This document shows, piece by piece, positions 8,286 through 17,607 of a stretch of 38,036 nucleotides of DNA. Each line of letters starts with the position of its first letter. Position 1 is the first letter of the stretch. Position numbers and translations under genes: made by a program. The DNA comes from Pedosphaera sp. (lineage in GTDB: Bacteria > Verrucomicrobiota > Verrucomicrobiia > Limisphaerales > SIBE01), in NCBI GenBank assembly GCA_009695265.1, contig SIBE01000007.1, positions 1-38,036 of the forward strand. Direction: 5' to 3'. A model generated the notes under the pieces. That model was not told the DNA's origin, did not search any database, and saw only the letters and a program-made list of their open reading frames with translations.

Positions 8286-9455
8286 ATGCCTTGCACCCGC
8301 GACGATCTGGAAAAACGCGAGCGGCAAATTCTTGCTCCGTACGCGCAGTTTAGCGCCAACACGCGCGGCCGCAAATATTCTGAGCCCCCGCCCGAGTGGC
8401 GAACTCACTTCCAACGCGATCGCGATCGAGTGATTCATTCGAGGGCTTTTCGGCGCCTCGAATACAAGACTCAGGTTTTCCTCAATGGGACGGGGGACCA
8501 TCTGCGGACGCGGCTGACCCACACGATCGAAGTGGCCGCTATCTCCCGGAATATTGCCCGCGCGCTGCGGTTGAACGAGGACTTAACAGAAACGGTCGCG
8601 TTGGCGCATGATCTCGGCCATTCACCTTTCGGGCACAAGGGCGAGATGGTTCTGAATCGCTTGATGAGAGAACAGGGCGGTTTCGAACATAACCGGCAAA
8701 GCCTGCGGATCGTCGAAGAACTCGAACAAAAATATCCTCTGTTCCCGGGCCTGAACCTGACCTGGGAAGTCCGCGAGGGCCTGGTTAAAAACCCTGCGAA
8801 TTCCCGTCGCCCTGCTAAAAGCGCCGGGCTCGAAACAAAGTCATCCTCTCTCGAAGCGCAGGTTGCAAATCTGGCCGACGAGATAGCGTATTACAGCCAT
8901 GACTTGGATGATGGACTCGACGCCGGCTTGTTAGATGAGAAGAACCTTCGCCGAGAAGATAGAATTTGGAGTGGAGCGGCTCGGGCGGTCCGGAAAGAAT
9001 TCGGTGAGCTTTCCGATGAATGCCGACGTTACTTCATTATTCGATGCATCATTGACAGCCAGGTGAAGGACGTGGTGATGACGACGGAAGCGCGGATCGC
9101 CGAGGCGCAGTTAGCATCGTCTGATGAAGTCCGCCATCACCCAGGGCCGCTCGTTCAATACAGCGCGGAGCGACGCAAGTTAAACCTTGAGTTGCGTGAG
9201 TACCTTTACGAGAAACTTTATTACAACCCGCAAGTACACGAGCCAAACGTGCGCGCCGTGCAAATGATCGAGAAACTATTTCCCTTCTATCTCGACCACC
9301 ATGCAGAGATCGGCGAGCAATCCCGGAAACGGGCCCGGAAAGTGGGCTGGCATCGAGCTGTCTGCGACTACATTTCAGGGATGACTGATCGTTACGCAAT
9401 TGAGGCATACCATCGGTTGTTTGGACTCGATCCCTCGCGCCACACGGCGCCTTAA
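8286..9455 (+). CDS. dgt: dGTP triphosphohydrolase-like HD-domain protein
   Basis: Deoxynucleoside triphosphate triphosphohydrolase family: hydrolyses dNTPs, classically dGTP, to the deoxynucleoside and triphosphate. The metal-binding HD residues are visible as H79 (RLTHTIEV), H108-D109 (ALAHDLGHSPFGH) and D198 (LADEIAYYSHD). The N-terminal RDRDRVIHSRAFRRLEYKTQVF is the conserved family block. At 389 residues it is the shorter dGTPase-like type rather than the ~505-residue E. coli enzyme, so true substrate range is uncertain. Start ATG 8286 is after a 148-nt gap that contains only a small imperfect hairpin. No strong ribosome binding site is seen. Confidence 0.9.
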   Translation: MPCTRDDLEKRERQILAPYAQFSANTRGRKYSEPPPEWRTHFQRDRDRVIHSRAFRRLEYKTQVFLNGTGDHLRTRLTHTIEVAAISRNIARALRLNEDLTETVALAHDLGHSPFGHKGEMVLNRLMREQGGFEHNRQSLRIVEELEQKYPLFPGLNLTWEVREGLVKNPANSRRPAKSAGLETKSSSLEAQVANLADEIAYYSHDLDDGLDAGLLDEKNLRREDRIWSGAARAVRKEFGELSDECRRYFIIRCIIDSQVKDVVMTTEARIAEAQLASSDEVRHHPGPLVQYSAERRKLNLELREYLYEKLYYNPQVHEPNVRAVQMIEKLFPFYLDHHAEIGEQSRKRARKVGWHRAVCDYISGMTDRYAIEAYHRLFGLDPSRHTAP

Positions 9456-9650
9456 CGCCGTTATGAACGCCACGTTGTTATCCGATGGCCAAGTCGTCAT
9501 TCCGTGAGAGTTTTGCAAGAGAGCGCCTAGGTCAAGCCCGAGTGGGACGCGCCGTGCTTGAAGTAAAGAGGAACAAGGATTGCTTTGCCTCTGGAACAAA
9601 AGCCATTTTAAATGGTTCACATGATCCGATGGCTCAGGAATCCGAATCTC

Positions 9651-11261
9651 ATGCAGCGTCGCCTGATTCTAGGGCTTCTCTTGGGATTGTTCGTTCTGGG
9701 ATACAGCTCATTCGCTCAAGATAAAACTCCCGACACAGCAGCGGAAACAATCAGCGATCTCCGAGCGCGTTTGAGTGACTACATTGCTCAACCACGTTTC
9801 TCTGCGGCCGCTTGGGGAATAAAAATTAGCTCGCTGGACACTGGGACGATCCTTTTCGAACGCAACGCCGGCAAGCTCATGAAGCCGGCCTCCAATGCCA
9901 AGCTCTACACCGGTGCCCTCGCGCTGGACCGGTTGGGACCGAATTACCGAATCAGGACTTCTCTCTTTGCCACGGCTCGGCCGGATACTGCCGGAACACT
10001 GAACGGAGATCTTATCGTCTATGGCCGGGGTGATCCTTCGTTCGCGGCGCGGTTCAATAATGGTAGCTACCAGAAATCGCTCGAACCACTCGTGGAAGCC
10101 GTGGCAGCGGCTGGCATTAAACAGATTCAAGGCAGTCTGATCGGTGACGCGAGTTATTTCCACGGGCCACCCGTTGGCTCGGGCTGGGCCTGGGAGGACC
10201 TTCAGTTCTACTACGGCGCAGAGGTCGCAGCGCTCACTGTCGAGGACAACGTGCTTGATCTCATCGTGCGACCGGGACCAAACATGGGCGATGCCTGCCA
10301 GATAATCGTTAATCCGGCAACGACCTTCGTGAAGTTCATCAACCAGACCAAAACAGCTGCAAAAGGGGCGAACCGATCAATAGCCATCTATCGGCCGATC
10401 GGAGACAACACCGTTTATCTGTCAGGCAGTTTGCCTTTGGACGGTTCAAATCATACCGATGCCGTGACGGTGCATGAGCCGGCTGGCTTGTTCGTATCTC
10501 TCTTGAAGGACGCACTCGAAAGGCGGGGTATCACTGTCTCTGGCAAACTGCGGGAACAAAGCGACAGTGGCCGAGAGACTCACGATCTCTCAAAGCTGGT
10601 GGAACTTGGATCTGTCAGGTCGCGTCCATTGAGCGAGATTTTAAGCAAGATGTTGAAACCTTCGCAGAATCTCTACGCGCAGCTCTTGCTCTTGCAGGTC
10701 GGCACCATGAGCAAAACCGAGAAGGATCAAAGTGGAAAAACGGGATCAAGCTCCGGTTCACCGCCTGGCGCTCTCTCCGATTCGTCCCCGCCGGCTTTGA
10801 ACATTCAGGGGACCTCGGAAGAAATGGGTCTGGTGGAAATGAACAAGTTTCTCCAGCAAGTGGGCATCAAAAAAGGTGAAGTGTTGTTGGAGGAAGGATC
10901 AGGCTTATCGCGCGGTTGTCTGTTAACGCCAAATGCGACGGTCGAGTTGCTGAAGTTCATGAGCCACCACAAATATGCCGAGGTCTATCGAGAGTCATTG
11001 CCGATTGCTGGTGTCGATGGCACATTGCGCAACCGGATGAAGGAGACGAAAGCCGCGCGAAACCTCCGGGCCAAGACAGGCCGGTTGCGCTACGTCGATA
11101 CTCTCTCCGGCTATGCCACGACTGCCGGCGGTGAATCGGTCGTGTTTTCGATCATGCTCAACAATTACTCGAATCCAGCCGCTCTAGGGCGAGACGACGT
11201 TGATAAGCTAGCGATCATGCTGGTCGATTTTCATGGAAAAACCTCCAAACAAGACAAATGA
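9651..11261 (+). CDS. dacB: D-alanyl-D-alanine carboxypeptidase (S13, PBP4/DacB type)
   Basis: Periplasmic penicillin-binding protein that trims or cleaves peptidoglycan peptides. With start ATG 9651 the protein opens with a textbook signal peptide (MQRRLILGLLLGLFVLGYSSFAQ), and CAGGAA lies upstream; in-frame ATGs at 9612 and 9621 only add a poor leader. The active-site triad of motifs is intact: S81-N-A-K84, S338-Q-N340 and K475-T-G477. The family's insert domain lies between the first two. Odd feature: a Ser/Gly/Pro-rich low-complexity linker of roughly 35-40 residues follows the SxN motif and contains a second, presumably meaningless KTG. The stop overlaps the next gene as ATGA. Confidence 0.93.
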   Translation: MQRRLILGLLLGLFVLGYSSFAQDKTPDTAAETISDLRARLSDYIAQPRFSAAAWGIKISSLDTGTILFERNAGKLMKPASNAKLYTGALALDRLGPNYRIRTSLFATARPDTAGTLNGDLIVYGRGDPSFAARFNNGSYQKSLEPLVEAVAAAGIKQIQGSLIGDASYFHGPPVGSGWAWEDLQFYYGAEVAALTVEDNVLDLIVRPGPNMGDACQIIVNPATTFVKFINQTKTAAKGANRSIAIYRPIGDNTVYLSGSLPLDGSNHTDAVTVHEPAGLFVSLLKDALERRGITVSGKLREQSDSGRETHDLSKLVELGSVRSRPLSEILSKMLKPSQNLYAQLLLLQVGTMSKTEKDQSGKTGSSSGSPPGALSDSSPPALNIQGTSEEMGLVEMNKFLQQVGIKKGEVLLEEGSGLSRGCLLTPNATVELLKFMSHHKYAEVYRESLPIAGVDGTLRNRMKETKAARNLRAKTGRLRYVDTLSGYATTAGGESVVFSIMLNNYSNPAALGRDDVDKLAIMLVDFHGKTSKQDK

Positions 11262-12748
11262 ACTGGTCAGTAACAAAAACAAAAAACTCGGTGGCTTGGT
11301 TGTTCATGCTGGCGTGCGGTTTCGTCTCATCCCTCGGAGCCGAGACTGCCAATCCGGGCAAATTTCGCGGTTACGTCGAGCAAAACCAGCGTCGGCAAGC
11401 CTATGGCGTCTATATCAAAAACCGCAAGTTCGGCTGGGCCATTGATGAAATGAAACTCGGCAAGCATGACGGCAGGGATGTCGCTCTTTACACCTTCGAC
11501 ATCCAAGGGCGTTTTACTTCCGGCGGAGAGAAGTCAACTTTCGAGAGCAAAAGCGTCACTATCTACGAACTCGAAGGAAAGGGAGAAATCATTTTCGGCG
11601 AAGAGCGATCGGTCGAGGATGGAAACGAAACACTCAGAACGATTGTTCGGGAAGGCGACGGCCTGGCTATTACCACGCGAATTCGATCGGGAGAAAGCAA
11701 GCGTCGCGTTCCCATCCCAAAGGATTCGTTGGAGCTGATTCGCGAACTGGAAGTCTGGCTAAGCAAACCGCCCCTAAAAGGCGCGAAGTTCGAAGGCTAT
11801 TCGACCTCCTGGGATCAGGATGATGTTAACAGCAAGGAGATTTATATCTATCGCGGTCGGAAGACGATTCTCTGGGGCGGCGTCAAGACAGCCATTCATC
11901 TGATCACGCTCAACATGGATGGAATGGTGATGGCTTGCGAACTGATGACCGACGGCACTGCGATCAAAGGTTTCATGGGCGGCCTTTTCGAATTGAGGGC
12001 TGAAAAGGAATCGATCGCGAAAATGCTGGGGACGGAACCGATCGACATGCTTGAAGCCTCTTCGATCAAAGTGGACAAGAATCTGGGGGCGCCGGAGAAC
12101 GTCGAAGCGCTGACTTTACGCCTAACCGGCTTGAAAGACTTTAAGATACCGAACTCGCACAGGCAACGGGTGCGCTCGAACCTGGGCGGCAACCTCATTT
12201 TGGAGTTGTCGCGCGATAGAAGAACGGAACAACCCGCGCGGCTCCCGCCGGCTAAACGAGACGAATACCTCAAATCAACCCCGACATTGCAGTCGGATCA
12301 CGAGGCGCTCCGGAAGAAGGCAAGAGAGATTATTCGCGAAGAAAAGGATCCTTTGGAGATGGCGACCTATCTCGAGCAATGGGTTTTTACGAATGTTCGT
12401 CAAACCATGGCGGCTAACACCACAAGCGCTTTGGATGTGCTCAACAATCGAGCCGGAGATTGCACTGAGATCACGATGTTGTTCGTGGCCTTGGCTCGAG
12501 CCTCGGGTATTCCGGCGCGCGAGGTCGGAGGCGTGATGTACGCCAACGAAGGGTCTCCGATTTTCGGCTGGCACGCCTGGGCTGAGATTCACGATGGCGA
12601 ACAATGGGTGAGCATCGACCCGACATGGAACCAGGTTTACGTCGATGCGACGCACATCAAGCTGTCCGAAGACTCCAATGACTGGGCCTGGGTGAACCTC
12701 CTGGGCAAGATGAAAATCAAAGTCCTGAAAGTCACGAGGAAGAGTTAA
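11258..12748 (+). CDS. Secreted transglutaminase-like domain protein
   Basis: 496 residues with an N-terminal signal peptide (about residues 1-28, ending near SSLGAE). A long beta-rich region of no recognised family follows, then a transglutaminase-like papain-fold domain in the last ~130 residues. The catalytic triad is complete: C402 in GDCTE, H439 in GWHAWAEI and D454 in SIDPTW. Bacterial members of this fold are usually proteases or peptidases rather than cross-linkers, so the activity is not settled. It is translationally coupled (ATGA) to the PBP4-type carboxypeptidase, which suggests a joint role on the cell wall or in envelope proteins; that is inference. Confidence 0.85.
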   Translation: MNWSVTKTKNSVAWLFMLACGFVSSLGAETANPGKFRGYVEQNQRRQAYGVYIKNRKFGWAIDEMKLGKHDGRDVALYTFDIQGRFTSGGEKSTFESKSVTIYELEGKGEIIFGEERSVEDGNETLRTIVREGDGLAITTRIRSGESKRRVPIPKDSLELIRELEVWLSKPPLKGAKFEGYSTSWDQDDVNSKEIYIYRGRKTILWGGVKTAIHLITLNMDGMVMACELMTDGTAIKGFMGGLFELRAEKESIAKMLGTEPIDMLEASSIKVDKNLGAPENVEALTLRLTGLKDFKIPNSHRQRVRSNLGGNLILELSRDRRTEQPARLPPAKRDEYLKSTPTLQSDHEALRKKAREIIREEKDPLEMATYLEQWVFTNVRQTMAANTTSALDVLNNRAGDCTEITMLFVALARASGIPAREVGGVMYANEGSPIFGWHAWAEIHDGEQWVSIDPTWNQVYVDATHIKLSEDSNDWAWVNLLGKMKIKVLKVTRKS

Positions 12749-13036
12749 GGAGTTGGTCGTTGGTCGGTGGTGACAGATCCTCTCGTGGAGGCCCATCACT
12801 CGCGCCTAGCCCTTAGCCAGAAACCCGGCTTTGGTGACAGCGACAAAGGCTCGACCTGAATGCCCGGGACTGGTTTCGACAGTTCGGAGTTGCGGACAGG
12901 TTCTCGGTTAGAGCGGGGACTCCGAGCGAGTCGCGACTGCGCGAAGTCCAAAACGAGAATCGCTGCAGGCCCGGTTCAAAAGAAATTGCAGTGAGCGACG
13001 GGGTTACTTAGTCTGACCACATCGAATTGTGTTATT
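12749..13036. other. 288-nt intergenic region, no gene seen
   Basis: GC-rich gap between the transglutaminase-like gene and the efflux adaptor. It holds several short inverted repeats (for example CGGAGT/ACTCCG around 12884-12923) but no convincing terminator, promoter, tRNA or open frame with coding character. A stretch near 12868 resembles the start of tmRNA only by chance. Confidence 0.5.
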
Positions 13037-14254
13037 GTGTGTAGAAGTTTAATTCGTCTCCTTGCTTACAGTTCACTGATGACAGGCGTGTTTGCCTTCA
13101 TCGGCTGCGATCTCAGCGACTCTTCGTCTGTTCAGACAAGTTCAACCCGCGAACAAACCACACCGCCGCGGCGGGTCAAAACGGTTCGGGTCGCGATCTC
13201 TCCGCAAGAGCGGATTGTCCATGCCATCGGTTCTCTCGCGGCGCAGGATCAAGCCACGCTCAGCACTAAAGTCCCAGGGCGACTCGAAACGATCCCCGTT
13301 GATATCGGCACGGCTGTGCGCAAAGGCCAGCTAATCGCCCAAATTGAAGCGCGTGATTACAAATTACGGGTGCAACAAAACGAAGCCTTGCTCGCCCAAG
13401 CTCGCGTGCGTCTCGGTCTGCCGCTGGCTGGAGCTAATGATGACTTCGATGCCGACAAGACCGGCACGCTCCGCCAGACCCGCGCCATGCTCGAAGAAGC
13501 CCGATCGAACGGTGATCGCCTCCACAAACTCTCTGACCAAGGAATAGTTTCCAAGTCCGAGTTGGACACCGCTAATGCCGCTTACGAGGTCGCCTTAAGT
13601 CGGCACCAGGACGCCGTCGAGGAAATACGAAACCGCCAGGCGTTGCTCGCTCAGCGGCGCGCCGAATGGGAGATCGCTCAACAGCAATTGACCGATACGG
13701 CTGTTTATGCCCCTTTCGACGGTGTCATTCAGGAGCGGCGAGCCAACGCGGGCGAATACGTCCTCGCGAGTGCGCCGTTGGTCACGCTGGTGCGAATGAA
13801 CCCAATCCGCCTGCGCCTGGATGTCTCGGAGCGCGACGCTGTCCGAGTCCGAGCCGCTCAAAAAGTTCGACTGACGGTCGATGGCAGCACCAATGCGTAT
13901 TCGGGAGAGATCAAACGGCTAAGTCCGGCGATCGACGAACAAACCCGCATGCTTCGGGTGGAGGCAGATGTTCCGAACCCCGGATCACTGCGCCCAGGTT
14001 CTTTTGCGCGAGCAGAGATCATTACAGACGATCAAAGCCCAGGATTGATCATTCCGGCTTCTGCCATCGCGACGTTTGCCGGAGTTGAAAAGGTCTTTAT
14101 CGTCCAAGAGAATAAAGCAGTCGAAAAACAGGTGGCCACCGGCAAACGAAAAGGCGAAGCGATAGAAATCGTCGCTGGACTAAAGCCCGGCGATCTAATC
14201 GTCCTCGAACCGGGCAACCTGCAATCAGGAGAAACAGTGGCCGCCGCCGATTAA
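13037..14254 (+). CDS. RND efflux periplasmic adaptor (MFP/HlyD family)
   Basis: Membrane-fusion adaptor that links an inner-membrane RND pump to an outer-membrane channel. 405 residues. A short hydrophobic leader ends in FIGC, a lipobox-like site (cysteine about residue 24) with an atypical F at -3. Then come the lipoyl half-motif (GTAVRKGQLIAQIEARDY), a coiled-coil hairpin around residues 100-220 rich in A, E, Q and R, the second lipoyl half (DTAVYAPFDGVIQERRANAGEYV) and beta-barrel/MPD domains ending LKPGDLIVLEPGNLQSGE. The start is GTG 13037; the next ATG (13079) would destroy the leader. It precedes the pump gene by 4 nt, so the two form an operon. Confidence 0.9.
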   Translation: MCRSLIRLLAYSSLMTGVFAFIGCDLSDSSSVQTSSTREQTTPPRRVKTVRVAISPQERIVHAIGSLAAQDQATLSTKVPGRLETIPVDIGTAVRKGQLIAQIEARDYKLRVQQNEALLAQARVRLGLPLAGANDDFDADKTGTLRQTRAMLEEARSNGDRLHKLSDQGIVSKSELDTANAAYEVALSRHQDAVEEIRNRQALLAQRRAEWEIAQQQLTDTAVYAPFDGVIQERRANAGEYVLASAPLVTLVRMNPIRLRLDVSERDAVRVRAAQKVRLTVDGSTNAYSGEIKRLSPAIDEQTRMLRVEADVPNPGSLRPGSFARAEIITDDQSPGLIIPASAIATFAGVEKVFIVQENKAVEKQVATGKRKGEAIEIVAGLKPGDLIVLEPGNLQSGETVAAAD

Positions 14255-14258
14255 GCTC

Positions 14259-17200
14259 ATGCAGAAATTAGCTGAGGTTTGCATCAAGAGGCCAGTTTTC
14301 GCGTCGATGCTTGTCCTCGCCTTGGTCGTGGTGGGCGCGGCCGGCTATTTCCATTTAGGGGTCGATCGTTATCCTTCCGTGGATTTACCGACGATTCGAA
14401 TTAACACTCGTTTGCCTGGCGCCTCACCCGCCGAAGTCGAGAGCCTAGTCTCGCACCGGATCGAGGAAGTTGTTAACACCGTGGAGGGCATTAGCGAGTT
14501 ACGATCCATTTCAGGCGTCGGCAATTCGTTCATCATGGCCACTTTCAACCTAAACCGAGACATCGATTCGGCGGCCCAAGATGTCCGGGATCGAGTGGCC
14601 AATGTGGTCCGCGATTTGCCTCGAGAGGCCGACCCGCCGGTGGTGGCGAAGTTTGACAACGACCTTTCGCCCGTGATGACCGTGGCGGTCTCCGGCAATC
14701 GCGCGATGCGCGAGCTCACCGAGATGGCTGACAAGATTGTTAAGGTTCAGCTCGAGCGCTCGTCCGGAGTCGGTCAAATCGAAATCGTGGGCGGCTTCGA
14801 GCGGGCCATTAACGTGTGGGTCGATGCCGATCGTCTCGAAGCCTATCAAATCCCCATCACCGCCGTCCGCGAGGCCATTGTTCGGCAAAACGCCAATGTG
14901 CCCGGCGGCAATGTGACTGGACGTTTGCGGGAACATTCCTTGCGCACGGTCGGCCGCATCACCGATCCCAAAGCTTTCAATGAGCTGGTCGTTGCAACGA
15001 TCCGCGGAGCGCCAGTTCGAATCAAAGACATCGGTTGGGCTGAAGACGGTATCAAAGAGCCACGCTCCATTTCCCGGCTGAATGGGGTGCCCACGTTGAC
15101 TCTGGAAATCCGTCGGCAATCGGGCGCGAACACCGTGGCCGTCATTCAAGGAGTCAAGGCCAAGATGGCCCAAGTAGCGGCTCAGTTGCCCCCCGACGTA
15201 AAACTGGAGATTATCCGCGACCAATCGCGCTACATCTACGAGGCTCTTCACGAGATTAATCGACATCTCATTTTGGGGAGTGTTCTCGCCAGCCTGGTGG
15301 TGTTTTGTTTCATGCGGAACTGGCGTTCCACCATCATTGCGGCTGTCGCCATTCCCACTTCAGTAATCTCCACATTCGGAATGATGTGGGCGCTCAACTT
15401 CACACTCAACAGCGTGACGATGCTGGCCTTGGTGCTGATGGTGGGCATTGTAATCGATGATGCGATCGTGGTTCTGGAGAACATCTTTCGCTTTGTGGAG
15501 GAAAAGAAGATGCACCCTTTCGAGGCCGCACGGGCTGCTACGGCGGAAATCGGCCTTGCCGTTATGGCCACCACATTCAGCCTGGTCGTCATTTTCGTTC
15601 CAGTGTCGTTCATGTCGAGCATTTCAGGCCGGTTCCTTTACCAGTTTGGTTTAACCGCAGCTGTGGCTGTGTTGGTCAGCTTGCTCGTCTCTTTTTCGCT
15701 GACGCCCATGATGAGCGCCCGGTTGTTCAGTCTCCCCGATTCCTCGCCACATGGTGCCCATGCTCTGGCCAGGTCGCGCCGCGGCTTTTATGCGTGGATC
15801 GATCGCGCCTATACGGCTGCGTTGAGCTTCGCCATGCACCACCGACTCCTCGTCGCCTCTTTTGCTGCACTGGTCATGCTCTCCTCGGTGCCTTTGTACA
15901 AGATGGTTCGACAGGAATACACTCCCGGCAACACCGATGAAGGCGAGTTTGAAATCAACGTCACCGCGCGTGAAGGGACCACTCTGGCGGCCATGGACGA
16001 CGCTATCCGAATGCTTGAAGCAGAGCTGCGAACACTGCCACCTATTCGCACGGTGCTCTCTTCGGCCGGCGGCACTGGATTTATTGGCAGCGTAAACTAC
16101 GGACGAATCTATGTCCGCCTGGCCCCTCACAAAGAGCGCCTCTTCTCGTGGGGGCGGCTTTTCAGCTCGCATCCGCTCAAAGCTTTTCAAGGAAACTATA
16201 CTCAGCGGGACATACAGCAGGAGGTGCGTCGCCGTTTGAAAAAATTTACCGACCTCCGCACTTCTATCCGAGCCGGACAATCCTCCATCAATTTGGGGGG
16301 AGGAAATTACGAAATCGATTTCGCCATCTTGGGTCCTGATTTGCAGTCGCTGGCTTCCTATGCTGAAGCTCTCCGACTCAAAGCCAAAGAACTGGGAGTG
16401 CTCGATGCGGATACCACCCTGAAGCTGGACAAACCCGAGCTGCGCGTCGAGATCGACCGTGAGCGCGCGGCAGCTCTCGGCGTCGATACCGATGACATCG
16501 CCACCGCGCTGCGGATTATGGTGGGCGGTGACCAACGAGTTTCACGCTTCCGAGATCCTTTGCTCAATGAAGATTACGATGTGCAGCTCCGCTTGGCGGA
16601 AGACGGGCGCAATGACGCGGCAGCCATTTCGCGCCTGTATGTGTCGCGACAATCGGGAAGTCTGATCCGGCTGGACAACCTCGTCCAAATCATCCCAGGG
16701 CAGACGGCGTCGCGGATTGATCGTTTAGATCGCCAGCGGCAAGTCAGTTTGCGTGGCTCCGTGGCCCCTGGCTATGCGTTGGCGGACCGCTTGGAAGCCT
16801 TGCGCAATGCGGCGAAAGAACTCAACTTGCCGGCGACCTACACCACTCGGATCTCGGGCCGCGGCCGGGAACTGGAAAGCACCTTCAAGGAATTCATCAT
16901 GGCATTTCTTCTCTCGATGATTTTCATGTATCTCATTTTGGCCTCGCAATTCGAAAGCCTAATCCATCCTTTTACGATTCTGCTGTCGATCCCTCTGTCT
17001 GTGCCATTCGCCTTATTCTCTCTTTGGCTGACTGGCAACACAATCAACCTCTACTCCGCGCTGGGTGTCCTGGTGCTTTTTGGAGTGGTCAAGAAAAACG
17101 CGATTCTCCAAATCGACCACATGAATACGTTGAAGGCAACCGGAATGGAAAGCATCGCTGCGATCATGCAGGCCAATCGCGATCGGTTGCGCCCTATTCT

Positions 17201-17438
17201 AATGACCACCTTGGCGCTCGTTGCCGGAATGTTGCCCTTGGCGCTCGGGACCGGCCCTGGCGCGGAAGAACGGCACGCTGTCGCCATCGTGGTGATCGGC
17301 GGACAAACCCTCTCTTTGCTGCTCACGCTGGTCTTCACGCCCGTGGCTTATTCGCTACTCGACGATTTGTCGCGCAAGCTCCGATGGCGGCGGCTCGACG
17401 GGAAGTGGCATGCACCGGCCAGCCAGCCTGCCGCGTGA
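14259..17438 (+). CDS. RND efflux pump, inner-membrane permease (HAE1/AcrB-like)
   Basis: Proton-driven multidrug or solute exporter of the hydrophobe/amphiphile efflux group. 1059 residues, standard size. It begins with a cytoplasmic tail and TM1 (residues ~10-30), has a first periplasmic pore domain, TM2-6 around 335-470, TM7 near 530, a second periplasmic domain and TM8-12 after ~880. The proton-relay residues are kept: D400-D401 in GIVIDDAIVVLENI (TM4) and K946 in VVKKNAILQID (TM10). It follows the adaptor gene by 4 nt. No TolC-like channel or regulator gene is adjacent, so the substrate cannot be inferred. Confidence 0.95.
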   Translation: MQKLAEVCIKRPVFASMLVLALVVVGAAGYFHLGVDRYPSVDLPTIRINTRLPGASPAEVESLVSHRIEEVVNTVEGISELRSISGVGNSFIMATFNLNRDIDSAAQDVRDRVANVVRDLPREADPPVVAKFDNDLSPVMTVAVSGNRAMRELTEMADKIVKVQLERSSGVGQIEIVGGFERAINVWVDADRLEAYQIPITAVREAIVRQNANVPGGNVTGRLREHSLRTVGRITDPKAFNELVVATIRGAPVRIKDIGWAEDGIKEPRSISRLNGVPTLTLEIRRQSGANTVAVIQGVKAKMAQVAAQLPPDVKLEIIRDQSRYIYEALHEINRHLILGSVLASLVVFCFMRNWRSTIIAAVAIPTSVISTFGMMWALNFTLNSVTMLALVLMVGIVIDDAIVVLENIFRFVEEKKMHPFEAARAATAEIGLAVMATTFSLVVIFVPVSFMSSISGRFLYQFGLTAAVAVLVSLLVSFSLTPMMSARLFSLPDSSPHGAHALARSRRGFYAWIDRAYTAALSFAMHHRLLVASFAALVMLSSVPLYKMVRQEYTPGNTDEGEFEINVTAREGTTLAAMDDAIRMLEAELRTLPPIRTVLSSAGGTGFIGSVNYGRIYVRLAPHKERLFSWGRLFSSHPLKAFQGNYTQRDIQQEVRRRLKKFTDLRTSIRAGQSSINLGGGNYEIDFAILGPDLQSLASYAEALRLKAKELGVLDADTTLKLDKPELRVEIDRERAAALGVDTDDIATALRIMVGGDQRVSRFRDPLLNEDYDVQLRLAEDGRNDAAAISRLYVSRQSGSLIRLDNLVQIIPGQTASRIDRLDRQRQVSLRGSVAPGYALADRLEALRNAAKELNLPATYTTRISGRGRELESTFKEFIMAFLLSMIFMYLILASQFESLIHPFTILLSIPLSVPFALFSLWLTGNTINLYSALGVLVLFGVVKKNAILQIDHMNTLKATGMESIAAIMQANRDRLRPILMTTLALVAGMLPLALGTGPGAEERHAVAIVVIGGQTLSLLLTLVFTPVAYSLLDDLSRKLRWRRLDGKWHAPASQPAA

Positions 17439-17607
17439 TCGGGGCTTTGCAGCGTCGAGCGCGCAGCATGTTTGAAGCTCCGATCCAAGCGCCAAGATGC
17501 GTGCGCGCAGCATCGCCACCGAAGCTAAAGACCACGACCGCCCCGCCAAGAGTCTCCGAAACTTGTTAGTGCTTGACCATTCGGAGAGGTCTCCTCATTT
17601 TGCCATT

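Noticed and set aside
12868-12880. GACTGGTTTCGAC, like the start of tmRNA
   Set aside because: No tag reading frame, no 3' tRNA-like half and too little space before the efflux adaptor gene for a complete tmRNA.
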